DNA of 64,000 nt from Elusimicrobiales bacterium (GTDB lineage: Bacteria; Elusimicrobiota; Elusimicrobia; Elusimicrobiales; UBA9959), in contig JAQTZB010000001.1 of assembly GCA_028688015.1 (NCBI GenBank), forward strand, positions 227,663-291,662. The letters run 5' to 3'. The notes under the pieces were generated by a model. The model saw nothing but the letters and a program-made list of their open reading frames with translations, made no database searches and was not told the DNA's origin. Below, piece after piece: positions 50,754-59,275 of the stretch. The first letter of the stretch is position 1; every line of letters starts with the position of its first letter. A program made the translations under genes and the position numbers.

Positions 50754-52477
50754 TGAAGGTTTACCTCTCGCTCGGCTCCAACCTCGGCGACAGGCTGCAG
50801 AACCTCAACGCCGCCCTGGACCTGCTCGACTCCGGCGGCTGCCGCCTGCGGCGGCTTTCCTCGGTCTACGAAACGGCGCCCCTTTATTACCTTAAGCAGC
50901 CCGCTTTCTTCAACCAGGTCGTTGCCTGCGAGACCGCGCTTTCTCCCGAATGCCTGCTGGCCCTGATAGGCCGGGTCGAGCGCGCGCTGAAGCGGCGCCG
51001 CCTGCTGCGCAACGGGCCGCGCACCATAGACGTGGATATCTTGTTTTACGACGGGCAGATCATTAAGAGGCCCGGGCTGGAGATCCCGCACCCGCGCCTG
51101 GCGGAGCGGGAATTCGTACTTGCACCGCTGGCCGAAATAGCGCCGGGTCTGCGCCACCCCTCAGCCGGGCTTACAGCGCGGCAAATGCTGGCCGCGCTGA
51201 AAGAGCGGGGCGGCGCGCGCCGCCTGCCCGTCACTTACGCCGGGGTAGAGGCCTGGCTGAGCGCCCTGCCTCCCCCGCCGGCGGCGGCGCATTATTCCCT
51301 GGCGCCCATCAGGGCGGCGCTGGCCCGCCTGGGCGGCCCCGAGAAGAAAATGGGGACCGTGGTGCATCTCGCCGGCTCGACGGGCAAGACCAGCTCCGCC
51401 TGCCTGGCCGCGGCCGCCCTGGGCGCCTGCGGCTGGCGCACCGGGCTGTATACCAGCCCGCACGTGCTGCGCCTGCGCGAGCGGATCAAGCTGGACGGGC
51501 GCGACATCAGCGAAGAGGATTTCGTGGACTGCTTCCTGGCGGTAGAGTCCGCCGCCGCCGGAGAGCTTTCTTTTTTTGAAACGCTGACGGCTATGGCCTT
51601 TCTGTATTTCTCCCGCAAGAAAGCCCGTTTCTCCGTCGTAGAGGCAGGGCTGGGCGGCCGCCTGGACGCCACCAACGCGGCCGATGGGGCCGTGGCGGGG
51701 CTTACCTCGGTAAGCCTGGAGCACGCGGATCTGCTGGGTCCGGGCCTCAAAGAGATAACTGCGCATAAGGCCGGGATAATAAAGAAGGGCGCGGCCGTGG
51801 TGATGGGCGCGCTGCCGCCGGAAGCCGCCCGTATCGTCGGGCGCCGCGCCGCGGCCGCGGGCGCCAGGCTGTTCTCCCCGGGGCCGGTCCCCGCGGTGCC
51901 GGCGCTGAAGAAAGCCGGGGCTTTTCAACTGGTCAACGCCGCTTTCGCGCTGAAATGCGCCGGGCTGGCCGCCGCAGCGGCCGGCCTTAAGTTCTCCCCC
52001 CGCCGCGCGCTGAAAAAGCTGCCGGCCGCCCTGCCGCCCGGGCGCTTTCAGCGTCTCTCTCTCGACGGGCGGCGGGTGATAGTTGACGGCGCGCACAACG
52101 CCGAGGGCGTGGCTGCGCTGCTGAAAGAATTTAAAGAGCCGCCGGTGTGCGTGGCGGCGTTCATGCGGGACAAAGCTATAGAGGGGCTGGTCTCGGCGCT
52201 GGCGGCGGCGTCCTCCGTACTGGTCCTGACGCGCTCGCTGTCTTACCGCTCGGCGCGGCCCTCCGCCGTCAGACGGCTGCTTCCCCCCGCAGCGCGCCGC
52301 GCGGCCGAGGTGGCGGTAAACCCGGCCCAGGCTTTGCGCCGGGCGCTGCGCCTTGCCCCGCCCGGCGGCACGGTGCTGGTGGCCGGCAGTCTGTACCTCG
52401 CCGGCGACATCCTAGCCGGGCTCGGCGGCCGCCGGGCCTTTCACCCGCGCGAAATGCTGATTAAAACCTGCAAATAA
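50753..52477 (+). CDS. FolK-FolC fusion: HPPK plus folylpolyglutamate synthase
   Basis: A 574-residue two-domain folate enzyme. Residues about 1-155 are hydroxymethyldihydropterin pyrophosphokinase (YLSLGSNLGDR at 3-13, RTIDVDILFYDG at about 90-101, IPHPRLAEREFVLAPLAEI at about 109). Residues about 165-570 are FolC/Mur-ligase-like: VHLAGSTGKTSSA P-loop (about 205), YTSPHVLRLRERI, EAGLGGRLDATNA and VDGAHNAEG (about 446). Its P-loop GSTGKTS departs from the usual GTNGKGS. HPPK is more often fused to FolP or FolB, so this arrangement is unusual. Two folate steps thus follow folP. Confidence 0.9.
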   Translation: MKVYLSLGSNLGDRLQNLNAALDLLDSGGCRLRRLSSVYETAPLYYLKQPAFFNQVVACETALSPECLLALIGRVERALKRRRLLRNGPRTIDVDILFYDGQIIKRPGLEIPHPRLAEREFVLAPLAEIAPGLRHPSAGLTARQMLAALKERGGARRLPVTYAGVEAWLSALPPPPAAAHYSLAPIRAALARLGGPEKKMGTVVHLAGSTGKTSSACLAAAALGACGWRTGLYTSPHVLRLRERIKLDGRDISEEDFVDCFLAVESAAAGELSFFETLTAMAFLYFSRKKARFSVVEAGLGGRLDATNAADGAVAGLTSVSLEHADLLGPGLKEITAHKAGIIKKGAAVVMGALPPEAARIVGRRAAAAGARLFSPGPVPAVPALKKAGAFQLVNAAFALKCAGLAAAAAGLKFSPRRALKKLPAALPPGRFQRLSLDGRRVIVDGAHNAEGVAALLKEFKEPPVCVAAFMRDKAIEGLVSALAAASSVLVLTRSLSYRSARPSAVRRLLPPAARRAAEVAVNPAQALRRALRLAPPGGTVLVAGSLYLAGDILAGLGGRRAFHPREMLIKTCK

Positions 52478-52481
52478 AAAT

Positions 52482-52553
52482 TGTCCCCACCAGGAATCGA
52501 ACCTGGATTGCCTGCTTAGAAGGCAGGAGCTCTATCCGTTGAGCTATGGGGAC
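52482..52553 (-). tRNA. tRNA-Arg (UCU)
   Basis: Minus-strand cloverleaf: acceptor GTCCCCA/TGGGGAC, D-arm GCTC/GAGC, anticodon stem CCTGC/GCAGG with loop CTTCTAA (anticodon UCU), T-arm CCAGG/CCTGG with TTCGATT loop, discriminator A. CCA is not encoded. It reads AGA/AGG codons. An A/T-rich stretch follows on the minus strand. Confidence 0.97.
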
Positions 52554-52629
52554 GTTAGGCGCGCGGCTTGAGCCGGGCGGAACGTATATTTTACAAAAAT
52601 AAACCGCGCCGGGATTTTCTCGTCGGGAG

Positions 52630-53274
52630 TCAGGCCAGTACCCGGCGCGCCAGGCGGTGCAGTTCGTCGTTGGCCACCGCCAGGGCCTTCTTCTTCACCA
52701 CGCGAGAGTAATACTCGGCCTCGGTCTTGGTGAACCGCTCGCGGCGCAGCTTCTTCAACAGCAGCTCCCGCTGCCTCGGCGTAAAGATCTCCCGCAGCGC
52801 CGCTTCCAGCCCCTCGTCCTCCCGGGCCCTGGCCGCGCCCTTGATCAGCGCGGCGCTGCTCCTGAAGGCCAGCCTGAAATTTGCCCTGAGGGTTTCCGGG
52901 TTTAATTTGAAATAGCCCAGCTCCAGCGGGGAGTTGGCTTCTATCTTGCTCCTGAAGCCGGCTACCAGCCGCGCCGGCAGGTCCCCGAAAAGCCGCTCCC
53001 GCCAGGTGAATTTGGCGCCCAGGCTGTCGTAGAGGGCCAGCGAGACCAGGATAAGGAGCTTAAGGTATTTGCGGTCGGTTTCCGGCAGGGCGCCCGTGGC
53101 GGCCCGCAGGCTGAACTTCCCCCCCTGCGCCGCGTTGGCCAGCAGCACCGGGAAGGCTTCCCAGTAGCGCAGTTCCCGGCTCTCTATTACTTCCGCCAGC
53201 GTCAGGCTGGGGTCGCTGTTCTCCGCTGATTTAAACCCAAGGGCGGCCGTTTTTTCAGCAATATTTTCTTTCAT
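52630..53274 (-). CDS. Hypothetical 214-residue protein
   Basis: No family I can name. The protein is mostly alpha-helical and without signal or membrane segments. The C-terminal 50 residues (FTPRQRELLLKKLRRERFTKTEAEYYSRVVKKK and on) have a conserved look, with a short helix-turn-helix-like run. ATG 53274 opens the frame, with weak ribosome-site sequence. It stands alone on the minus strand between tRNA-Arg and a palindromic terminator. Confidence 0.55.
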   Translation of the reverse strand: MKENIAEKTAALGFKSAENSDPSLTLAEVIESRELRYWEAFPVLLANAAQGGKFSLRAATGALPETDRKYLKLLILVSLALYDSLGAKFTWRERLFGDLPARLVAGFRSKIEANSPLELGYFKLNPETLRANFRLAFRSSAALIKGAARAREDEGLEAALREIFTPRQRELLLKKLRRERFTKTEAEYYSRVVKKKALAVANDELHRLARRVLA

Positions 53275-53342
53275 GTATTATCCTCACACGGCATTAAAAA
53301 TACAATTAATTGTATCATAAAATACAAACTATCTTTCAATAT

Positions 53343-53386
53343 AAAAAGGAGCCAGGCACCTTTTAAAAGGTGCCTGGCTCCTTTTT
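53343..53386. terminator. Perfect 44-bp palindrome, bidirectional terminator
   Basis: Arms 53343-53364 and 53365-53386 are exact reverse complements with no spacer, ending in A5 and T5 runs. They contain GGAGCCAGGCACC and its complement. It follows the minus-strand TPR lipoprotein gene and can terminate both strands. The absence of any loop is unusual for a terminator. Confidence 0.85.
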
Positions 53387-53403
53387 GGTGTTTAAGCCAA
53401 CTG

Positions 53404-54099
53404 CTACTTCTTGGGGGCTTTGAGGTCTGTTATGGTCTGCGCGATGCGGGTTTTCAGTTTGGGGCTGGTGGTAAGATCACGGGCTTTTTCGTAGTTCTTC
53501 AAGGCCTCGGGGATATTCTTGGCCTTTTCCAGGCAATAACCTAGCCCGAGGTGGGCGTTGGCCAGGTCGTTGGCGCCGGCTTTAAGGGCTTTGGCCTTAT
53601 CTATGGCGGCGAGAAAGGCCTCTTTGGCCTTGGGTTCGGCGCCGGCCCTGAGCAGCATGGCGCCCTGGCGCTCCAGGAACTGCACCGCGCGGGCGTCTCC
53701 GGCCGGCACGAAAGGCACCGCCGCGCCGTATTCAGCCGCGGCAGACTTGTACTGCTTTTTGGAAGCGTATTTTTTTGCCGCGGCGACATGGTAGTCCAGG
53801 TCGCCGTTGTCGGCGCTGCCGGCCGGCGCGGCCGCGGCGGGGGCTGGCTCCGTCTCGGGCGCGGGTTTGGGTGCTTCGGCCTGCGGCGGCTCCTCCGCGG
53901 GGGCCGGGGCGGCAGGCTTAGGCCTGGCCGCGGGCGGCATGAATTTCAGCGGGACGCCAGGCAGCGAGAAGGCCTGGGTGGAGTCGCCGCTGCGCGAAGG
54001 GAGGTCTACGGTCTCCTCTTCAGCGGAGGAGGACTTGCGCAGCCCGGCGCAGCCGGTGAGAAAAGCTAAAGTAAGAAAAACGATAAAAGTCTTACCCAT
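53404..54099 (-). CDS. TPR-containing lipoprotein
   Basis: The 231-residue product has a lipobox at the N-terminus (FLTLAFLTGC, Cys about 17), a Pro/Ala/Glu-rich linker (about 50-105) and a tetratricopeptide-like repeat region (about 110-225: AAKKYASKKQYKSAAAEYG, ANAHLGLGYCLEKAKNIPEAL). It should be anchored to a membrane on the periplasmic side and act as a scaffold. ATG 54099 has AGGGGT just upstream. Divergent from the lipoprotein gene at 54303. Confidence 0.75.
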   Translation of the reverse strand: MGKTFIVFLTLAFLTGCAGLRKSSSAEEETVDLPSRSGDSTQAFSLPGVPLKFMPPAARPKPAAPAPAEEPPQAEAPKPAPETEPAPAAAAPAGSADNGDLDYHVAAAKKYASKKQYKSAAAEYGAAVPFVPAGDARAVQFLERQGAMLLRAGAEPKAKEAFLAAIDKAKALKAGANDLANAHLGLGYCLEKAKNIPEALKNYEKARDLTTSPKLKTRIAQTITDLKAPKK

Positions 54100-54302
54100 A
54101 CCCCTATAATACAAAAAAGCCGCCATATTTTTCCCGCCTTGGCCGGCGGGCGCTGTTTTGAGCGCCGGCCGGCCAGCGGCGGGGCTCGCTCGGGCCGGAG
54201 CCGGACGGCCTGCTCCCCGACGTGAAATATGGACAGGCCGGCCAGCGGCCGCGGCGCGGCCTTCTCCCCAGCCGCCTCGCGGAGCTGCGGCTATTTTATA
54301 TA

Positions 54303-55121
54303 ATGATACCAATGACGCGAGGGGTTTTAACTCTGCTTTTACCGTTCCTGCTGCTGGCGGCCTCCGGCTGCGGGCCGCGCTACGGCGACGGCCAGGAGCT
54401 GGAGCGCCAGGGCCGCCTGCTGCAGGCGGCCGAGAAGTACAGCGCCTTCGCGCTGAAGAACCCGGCGGCAGCCGAGGCCCCCAAGGCGCTGGCGGCGGCG
54501 GCCGAACTCTACTCCGTAAAACTTGGCCTCTGCGCCCGCTCGCAGCCGCTGCTGGAGCGCCTCGCCCGCGAATATCCGGAGTACAAAATGCCTGAAGACC
54601 TCTTCCGGCGCATCTTCGTCTGCCCCGATTATTTCCCCGCCGGGCCCGGGCTGAAATGGAAGTACGGCGACTCGCAGACGCTGGGCAAGAACGCCACGCA
54701 GACCGTGGAGGTGGCCGACCACACCGCCCGCGGGGCCGTGCTGAAGAGCGCTTTTTACGCCGGAGACCAGCTGGTCAGCAGCCAGAAGAAGGTCTACCGC
54801 TTCTCCGGCATGAATTTTGTGGAGAACCAGGACCGCAAGGATACCGTGGTGCTCGCCTACCCGCTGGAACAGGGCAAGACCTGGACCGCCAGCGGTCCGG
54901 AGGGCCGGCTGGAGTTCCGCGTGGAGCGGGCCGGCCTGAAGGTGAAGGTGGGCGCCGGCGAGTTCGCGGACTGCGTGAAGGTGCGCCGCCGCGCCGCCGG
55001 CATGCCGTCCTGGATCTACGAATATTACGCCCCGTGGACCGGCAAGGTGCTGACCTCCATCGGCGGCCCGGGCTACGAGAACAGGGTTACGGAACTTTTG
55101 GCTTATGAAGAAAAAAAATAG
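54303..55121 (+). CDS. Lipoprotein with TPR-like N-terminus
   Basis: A 272-residue secreted lipoprotein: signal with lipobox LLLAASGC (Cys about 22), a TPR-like helical pair (GDGQELERQGRLLQAAEKYS, about 27-70) and a beta-rich C-terminal domain (about 115-265; DTVVLAYPLEQGKTW, VGAGEFADCVKV). A start at ATG 54312 three residues later is equally likely; neither has a clear ribosome site. A TATAAT-like box is close by. It overlaps the nuclease gene by 17 bp. Confidence 0.65.
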   Translation: MIPMTRGVLTLLLPFLLLAASGCGPRYGDGQELERQGRLLQAAEKYSAFALKNPAAAEAPKALAAAAELYSVKLGLCARSQPLLERLAREYPEYKMPEDLFRRIFVCPDYFPAGPGLKWKYGDSQTLGKNATQTVEVADHTARGAVLKSAFYAGDQLVSSQKKVYRFSGMNFVENQDRKDTVVLAYPLEQGKTWTASGPEGRLEFRVERAGLKVKVGAGEFADCVKVRRRAAGMPSWIYEYYAPWTGKVLTSIGGPGYENRVTELLAYEEKK

Positions 55122-56370
55122 CGCGGCCGCCGCGCCGCCCGCCGGGCCGAACCTGTTCGGCGAGGCGCCGCCCCCCGCCCCGGCCAAGAAGGACGGGCTG
55201 CTGGCATTTTCCTACTCCAAGATGTCGCTTTACGAGGAGTGCCCGCTCAAGTACAAGTTCAAGTACATCGACAAGATCAAGGAAGAGCCCAAGTTCTACT
55301 TCGCCTTCGGCTCCGCCATCCACGCGGCGCTGGAGTTCCTGTATTCAGTGAGGAATCCCCCCTTTCCGACGCTGGATGAGGTCTGCGAGGCTTTCCGCCG
55401 CGAATGGAACCTTAAGTCCTACCTGGAGAAAGGCTACCGCACCCAGCAAAAGTCAGACGACGACTACCAGAAAGGCCTGCTGATGCTTAAGGCCTATTAC
55501 GAACACAACCGCGCGCGCTTCGCCCCGCCGTTCCTGGTGGAATATGCCACCGACGTGGAGGTGGATGGCCTGCTGGTGCGCACGATCTCGGACCGCATAG
55601 AGCACCTTGGCGGGGGTGAGATCACCATCATCGATTACAAGACCGGCAAGGACGTGCGGCGCGAGCCCGCCCAGCTCTACATGTACCAGAAGATCACGGA
55701 GCTGGACCCGCGGCTTAAGGAAAAGATAGCCGAGACCTACGGCACGCGCGTGAACTCCGTGCGGATACGCGAACTGCTTTACTACCACGTGCCGTCCAAC
55801 AAGGAATACACTTTCGCGCGCGCCGACGACAAGGAAATAGGGAACTTCTGGGAGCGCGTGCTCGGCGTGGCAGACAGCATCCGCGGCCTTAAGTTCGACC
55901 CGACGCCCGCCGAGCGGGCCTGTTCCTGGTGCGACTACAAGGCCCTCTGCCCCGCTTTCTTCGGCGGGCACCGGCACGCGCCACAGCCGCAGTTTACCGC
56001 GCCCGGCAATATAGAGGTGCTGGTGGACCGCTACGGCCGGCTTAAAGAAAAGATGCAGGAGATCCAGGCCGAGCTGGACAAAGTGGCGGAGGACATCGGC
56101 CGCTCGGCGAAGAGCGGCGGCGAATACGCCGGCAACGCCTTCACCGCCAGCGTCAGCAAGAGCCAGAAGTGGGCCTTTCCCAACCGCGAGGCGGTGCTGG
56201 GCGTGCTGAACCAGTTCGACCTCTACCAGAAGGCGCTCGACGTGACCGTGGCAGGGCTGGGCCGGCTGCTGGACAGCCCGGACCTGGCACCCGACGCCAG
56301 ACAGAAGCTGCTGGAGCAGGCGGTGCGCAAGACGGCGGTGGATATCAAGATCGTTAAGAAAGGCGAGTGA
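55105..56370 (+). CDS. PD-(D/E)XK nuclease with Fe-S cysteine set (RecB/Cas4-like)
   Basis: The 421-residue product starts with a Pro/Ala-rich tail. A nuclease of the RecB/AddB/Cas4 type follows: SKMSLYEECPLKYKFKY (first Cys about 47), ISDRIEHLGGGEITIIDYKTGK with D and the DYK motif (about 160-181), and CSWCDYKALCP near 273-283. One early and three late cysteines match the Fe-S lock of Cas4/AddB proteins. The last 120 residues are a coiled-coil-like extension. It overlaps the FGGY kinase stop-start (TGATG). The cell target is unknown. Confidence 0.82.
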   Translation: MKKKNSAAAAPPAGPNLFGEAPPPAPAKKDGLLAFSYSKMSLYEECPLKYKFKYIDKIKEEPKFYFAFGSAIHAALEFLYSVRNPPFPTLDEVCEAFRREWNLKSYLEKGYRTQQKSDDDYQKGLLMLKAYYEHNRARFAPPFLVEYATDVEVDGLLVRTISDRIEHLGGGEITIIDYKTGKDVRREPAQLYMYQKITELDPRLKEKIAETYGTRVNSVRIRELLYYHVPSNKEYTFARADDKEIGNFWERVLGVADSIRGLKFDPTPAERACSWCDYKALCPAFFGGHRHAPQPQFTAPGNIEVLVDRYGRLKEKMQEIQAELDKVAEDIGRSAKSGGEYAGNAFTASVSKSQKWAFPNREAVLGVLNQFDLYQKALDVTVAGLGRLLDSPDLAPDARQKLLEQAVRKTAVDIKIVKKGE

Positions 56371-57866
56371 TGGGCGAGAAATTCATAATCGTGCTTGACC
56401 AGGGGAGTTCCAGCTCCCGCGCGCTGGCTTTGGATCCCGAAGGGGCTATCCGCTTCAAGGCCCAGCGCAAGCTGGAGGCCTCTTATCCCGGACCGGGCCG
56501 CGCCGAGTACGACGCCGAAAAACTTTTTCAGTCGCAGGCCGACAGCCTCGACGAGGTGCTCAAGAAGCTGCCGGAAGGCGCCGAGGCGGCCGCGCTGGGC
56601 ATAGCCGCGCAGCGCTCCACCGTGGTGTTCTGGGACAAGGGCACCGGCGCGCCGCTGGCACCAGCGCTGAGCTGGCAGGACGGCCGCGCGCTGGAACTGC
56701 TGGGCAAGGTGCCGCTTTCAAACACTAAGATCCACGACCTGACCGGGTTGTACAAGACCCCGTATTACAGCGCCTCCAAGATGGCCTGGGCGCTTGAGAA
56801 TTTCCCGGAGGTGAAGGCCGCCGCCGCCGAGGGCCGCCTGCTGGCCGCCCCCGTGGCTACCTACATCGTCTGGCGGCTCTCCGGCGGCAAGACTTTCGTT
56901 ACCGACCCCTCCCAGGCGCAGCGCACGCTGCTGTTCAACCTGCGCCGGCTGCGCTGGGAGCCCAAGCTGCTGGCCGCCTTCGGCCTGGACGCCGCGCTGC
57001 TGCCCGAGATCAGGCCCAGCGTCGGGCGGCTGGGCTTCGCGGAGGCAGGCGGCCGCCGGATCCCTGTGACGGCCATGCTGGGCGACCAGCAGGCTGCCAT
57101 GCTGGGCCTGGGGCTGGAGGCGCCCAACTCGGCCGCGCTCAATTACGGCACCGGGGCGTTCCTGCTGGTGAACACCGGCCGCAAACCGCTCAAGATCCGC
57201 GGGCTGCTGAACTCTTTCGGCTGGCAGGAAGGCCGGGGCAAGAAGAACATCCGCTATTTCACCGAGAGCACGGTGAATTCCGCCGGCACCGCGCTGGAAT
57301 GGCTGCGGCTTAAGTTCGGTATCTTCGACGAGATCGGCGACGTGGACGGCATGTGCCGCAAGTCCAGGAACCGGCTGTACTGCCTGCCGGCCATAGGCGG
57401 CCTGGGCGCGCCGTACTGGGACTATAATGCCTTCACCACTTTCACCGGCTTTTCTCCGCACTCGGATAAGTACGACGTGGTGCGCGGCGTGACCGAGGGC
57501 ATCGCCTACATGGTGGCCGACGCCTTCGACCTGGTGAAGCGCAAGGGCCTGAAGATAGAGGAACTGAAAGTTTCCGGCGGGCTCTCGAAGATAGACTGGC
57601 TGCTGCAGTTCCAGGCCGACGTAACAGGCGCCCGCCTTACGGCGCTGGAAGAGAGCGAGGCTACCGCCATGGGCGCGGGCCTGGCGGCCGCGCGCGGGCT
57701 GGGGCTGGCGCCGCAGTGGACGCCCAAAGTCTCCAGCCGGGTCTTTACGCCTGCCATCGGCGAGGAAGAGCGGCAGAACCTGCTGAAGGGCTGGCGGCTT
57801 TTCGTGAAGGACACCCGCCGCAGCAGCCGCAGCCTCAGAAAGCTGAACATCCTCCCCCACCCCTAG
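56370..57866 (+). CDS. FGGY carbohydrate kinase, glycerol-kinase-like
   Basis: The 498-residue ASKHA kinase has the phosphate-1 loop VLDQGSSSSRALAL (about 8-21), the substrate segment AQRSTVVFWDKGTG, LNYGTGAFLLVNTG (about 255) and AIGGLGAPYWD near 340. The pattern is nearest to glycerol kinase, but DQGSSSS and loss of the usual Arg/Glu neighbours leave specificity open. ATG 56370 overlaps the nuclease stop. A GTG three bases earlier is an alternative. A strong terminator follows. Confidence 0.82.
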   Translation: MGEKFIIVLDQGSSSSRALALDPEGAIRFKAQRKLEASYPGPGRAEYDAEKLFQSQADSLDEVLKKLPEGAEAAALGIAAQRSTVVFWDKGTGAPLAPALSWQDGRALELLGKVPLSNTKIHDLTGLYKTPYYSASKMAWALENFPEVKAAAAEGRLLAAPVATYIVWRLSGGKTFVTDPSQAQRTLLFNLRRLRWEPKLLAAFGLDAALLPEIRPSVGRLGFAEAGGRRIPVTAMLGDQQAAMLGLGLEAPNSAALNYGTGAFLLVNTGRKPLKIRGLLNSFGWQEGRGKKNIRYFTESTVNSAGTALEWLRLKFGIFDEIGDVDGMCRKSRNRLYCLPAIGGLGAPYWDYNAFTTFTGFSPHSDKYDVVRGVTEGIAYMVADAFDLVKRKGLKIEELKVSGGLSKIDWLLQFQADVTGARLTALEESEATAMGAGLAAARGLGLAPQWTPKVSSRVFTPAIGEEERQNLLKGWRLFVKDTRRSSRSLRKLNILPHP

Positions 57867-57886
57867 CCGTTACGGCCTTAAACGAA

Positions 57887-57918
57887 GAAGGACGGGCCCG
57901 CTGCCCGTCCTTCTTTTT
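57887..57918 (+). terminator. Terminator after the FGGY kinase
   Basis: An 11-bp stem (57887-57897 with 57903-57913) around CCGCT is followed by five T. Confidence 0.94.
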
Positions 57919-57936
57919 GGAGGCCGTCCGGAGCGC

Positions 57937-58872
57937 CTACTTGCCGCCGCTTTCTATGAAGAGCAGGGCCTCCATGGCCGCCTTGCAGCCGGCGCCGGCC
58001 GCCACTACGGCCTGCTTGTAATGCGTGTCCATAACGTCGCCGGCCGCGAAGACGCCCGGTACCGAAGTGGCGGTGCGCTCGTCGGTGACGATGTACCCGG
58101 CCTCGTCCAGGGCGAGCTTGCCCTTCACCAGTTCCGTCGCGGGCGTGTGGCCGATGGCGATGAAAGCCCCGGGCACTTCCAGGCGGCGCGGCGCGCCGGT
58201 CTTCACGTTCTTGAGGTTCACGGCGGTCAGTTTGGCGTCGCCCGTGAACTCCTCGGGGACGTGGTCGTAGATTATCTCGATCTTGGGGTTGGCTTTCAGC
58301 TTCTCCTGCAGGCGGAAGCTGGCGCGCAGCTTGTCGCGGCGGTGAACAAGGTACACCTTCGCGGCGAACTTGGTCAGGAACAGCGCGTCCTCGGCGGCCG
58401 AGTCGCCCCCGCCCACGACGCAGACTTCCTTGCCGCGGAAGAAGAACCCGTCGCAGGTGGCGCAGCCGGACACGCCCTTGCCCTTGAATTTCTCTTCAGA
58501 AGGGGTCCCCAGCCAGCGGGCCTGCGCGCCGGTGGCCACGATGACGGCGTCGGCGGTGTAGTCCTTGCCGCCGGACTTGAGCCTGAAGGGGCGGGCCGAG
58601 AGGTCCGCCTCGCTCACGGATTCCTGCAGGACCCGCGCGCCGAGGCGCGAGGCCTGCTTGAGCATGCGCGACATGAGGTCCGCGCCGACCACCGGGTCCA
58701 CGAAGCCGGGGTAGTTCTCTATCTCCATGGTCTGCAGCAGCTGGCCGCCGGGCGCGACGCCGCCGAAGAGCACGGTGGAGGCCCCGCCGCGCACGGCATA
58801 GATGGCCGCGGTGAAGCCGGCCGGCCCGGAGCCGATAACTGCGATCTCGTAATGGTTGGTTTGTTCGGTCAT
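57937..58872 (-). CDS. trxB: Thioredoxin reductase
   Basis: FAD/NADPH enzyme that reduces thioredoxin. The 311-residue protein has the FAD motif VIGSGPAGFTAAIYA (about 10-24), the redox pair CATCD (about 135-139), the NADPH motif VVGGGDSAAEDALFLT (about 150-165) and the FAD C-terminal segment GVFAAGDVMD. It is last in a minus-strand run (AsmA through trxB), only 1 bp after the QueD-like gene. Confidence 0.95.
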   Translation of the reverse strand: MTEQTNHYEIAVIGSGPAGFTAAIYAVRGGASTVLFGGVAPGGQLLQTMEIENYPGFVDPVVGADLMSRMLKQASRLGARVLQESVSEADLSARPFRLKSGGKDYTADAVIVATGAQARWLGTPSEEKFKGKGVSGCATCDGFFFRGKEVCVVGGGDSAAEDALFLTKFAAKVYLVHRRDKLRASFRLQEKLKANPKIEIIYDHVPEEFTGDAKLTAVNLKNVKTGAPRRLEVPGAFIAIGHTPATELVKGKLALDEAGYIVTDERTATSVPGVFAAGDVMDTHYKQAVVAAGAGCKAAMEALLFIESGGK

Positions 58873-58873
58873 G

Positions 58874-59275
58874 TTATTTCCTGTAGGACGCCATCGAAGT
58901 CGGGGTTTCCCAGAAAGCCACCTCGTCCACGGGCAGCTTCAGGCTCCGCGCCGTGTCGTAAACCAGTTTGGCCAGGATCTCCGCGGTCGGGTTCTCCGCC
59001 GTGAGATAGCAGCTCTGGCCCAGTTCCTTCAGGACCGGCGCCAGCGGGTCGGCCGCGGCCAGGATGACCTTGTGGTCCAGGTTGGAGTCGAGCCAGAGCT
59101 TTATGGTGCGGCCGAGTTCGGTGAAGTCCATCACCATCTTCTCGGAATTCAGCCGCGCCGCCTTCAGCGTGACCTCGACCAGGCCGTTGTGGCCGTGCAG
59201 GTTCTCGCACTTGCCGTTGTAGTTCAGCAGGCGGTGGCCGTAGGCCAGGTGGAAGGTTTTTTTTATCTTATGCAT
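58874..59275 (-). CDS. 6-pyruvoyl-tetrahydropterin synthase / QueD-like
   Basis: Pterin or deazapurine-pathway enzyme, T-fold, 133 residues. Zn-ligand pieces FHLAYGHRL and NLHGHNGLVEV, with Cys in KCENLHGHN at about 23 and Glu in FWETPTSMA near the C-terminus, fit the active site. Specificity between PTPS and carboxytetrahydropterin synthase (QueD) is not resolved. No other queuosine genes are near. It overlaps maf by 8 bp. Confidence 0.85.
   Translation of the reverse strand: MHKIKKTFHLAYGHRLLNYNGKCENLHGHNGLVEVTLKAARLNSEKMVMDFTELGRTIKLWLDSNLDHKVILAAADPLAPVLKELGQSCYLTAENPTAEILAKLVYDTARSLKLPVDEVAFWETPTSMASYRK

Noticed and set aside
54158-54302. Upstream coding extension of the lipoprotein at 54303
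   Set aside because: It would place GC-rich repeat sequence before the signal peptide; the lipobox fits only a start at 54303 or 54312.
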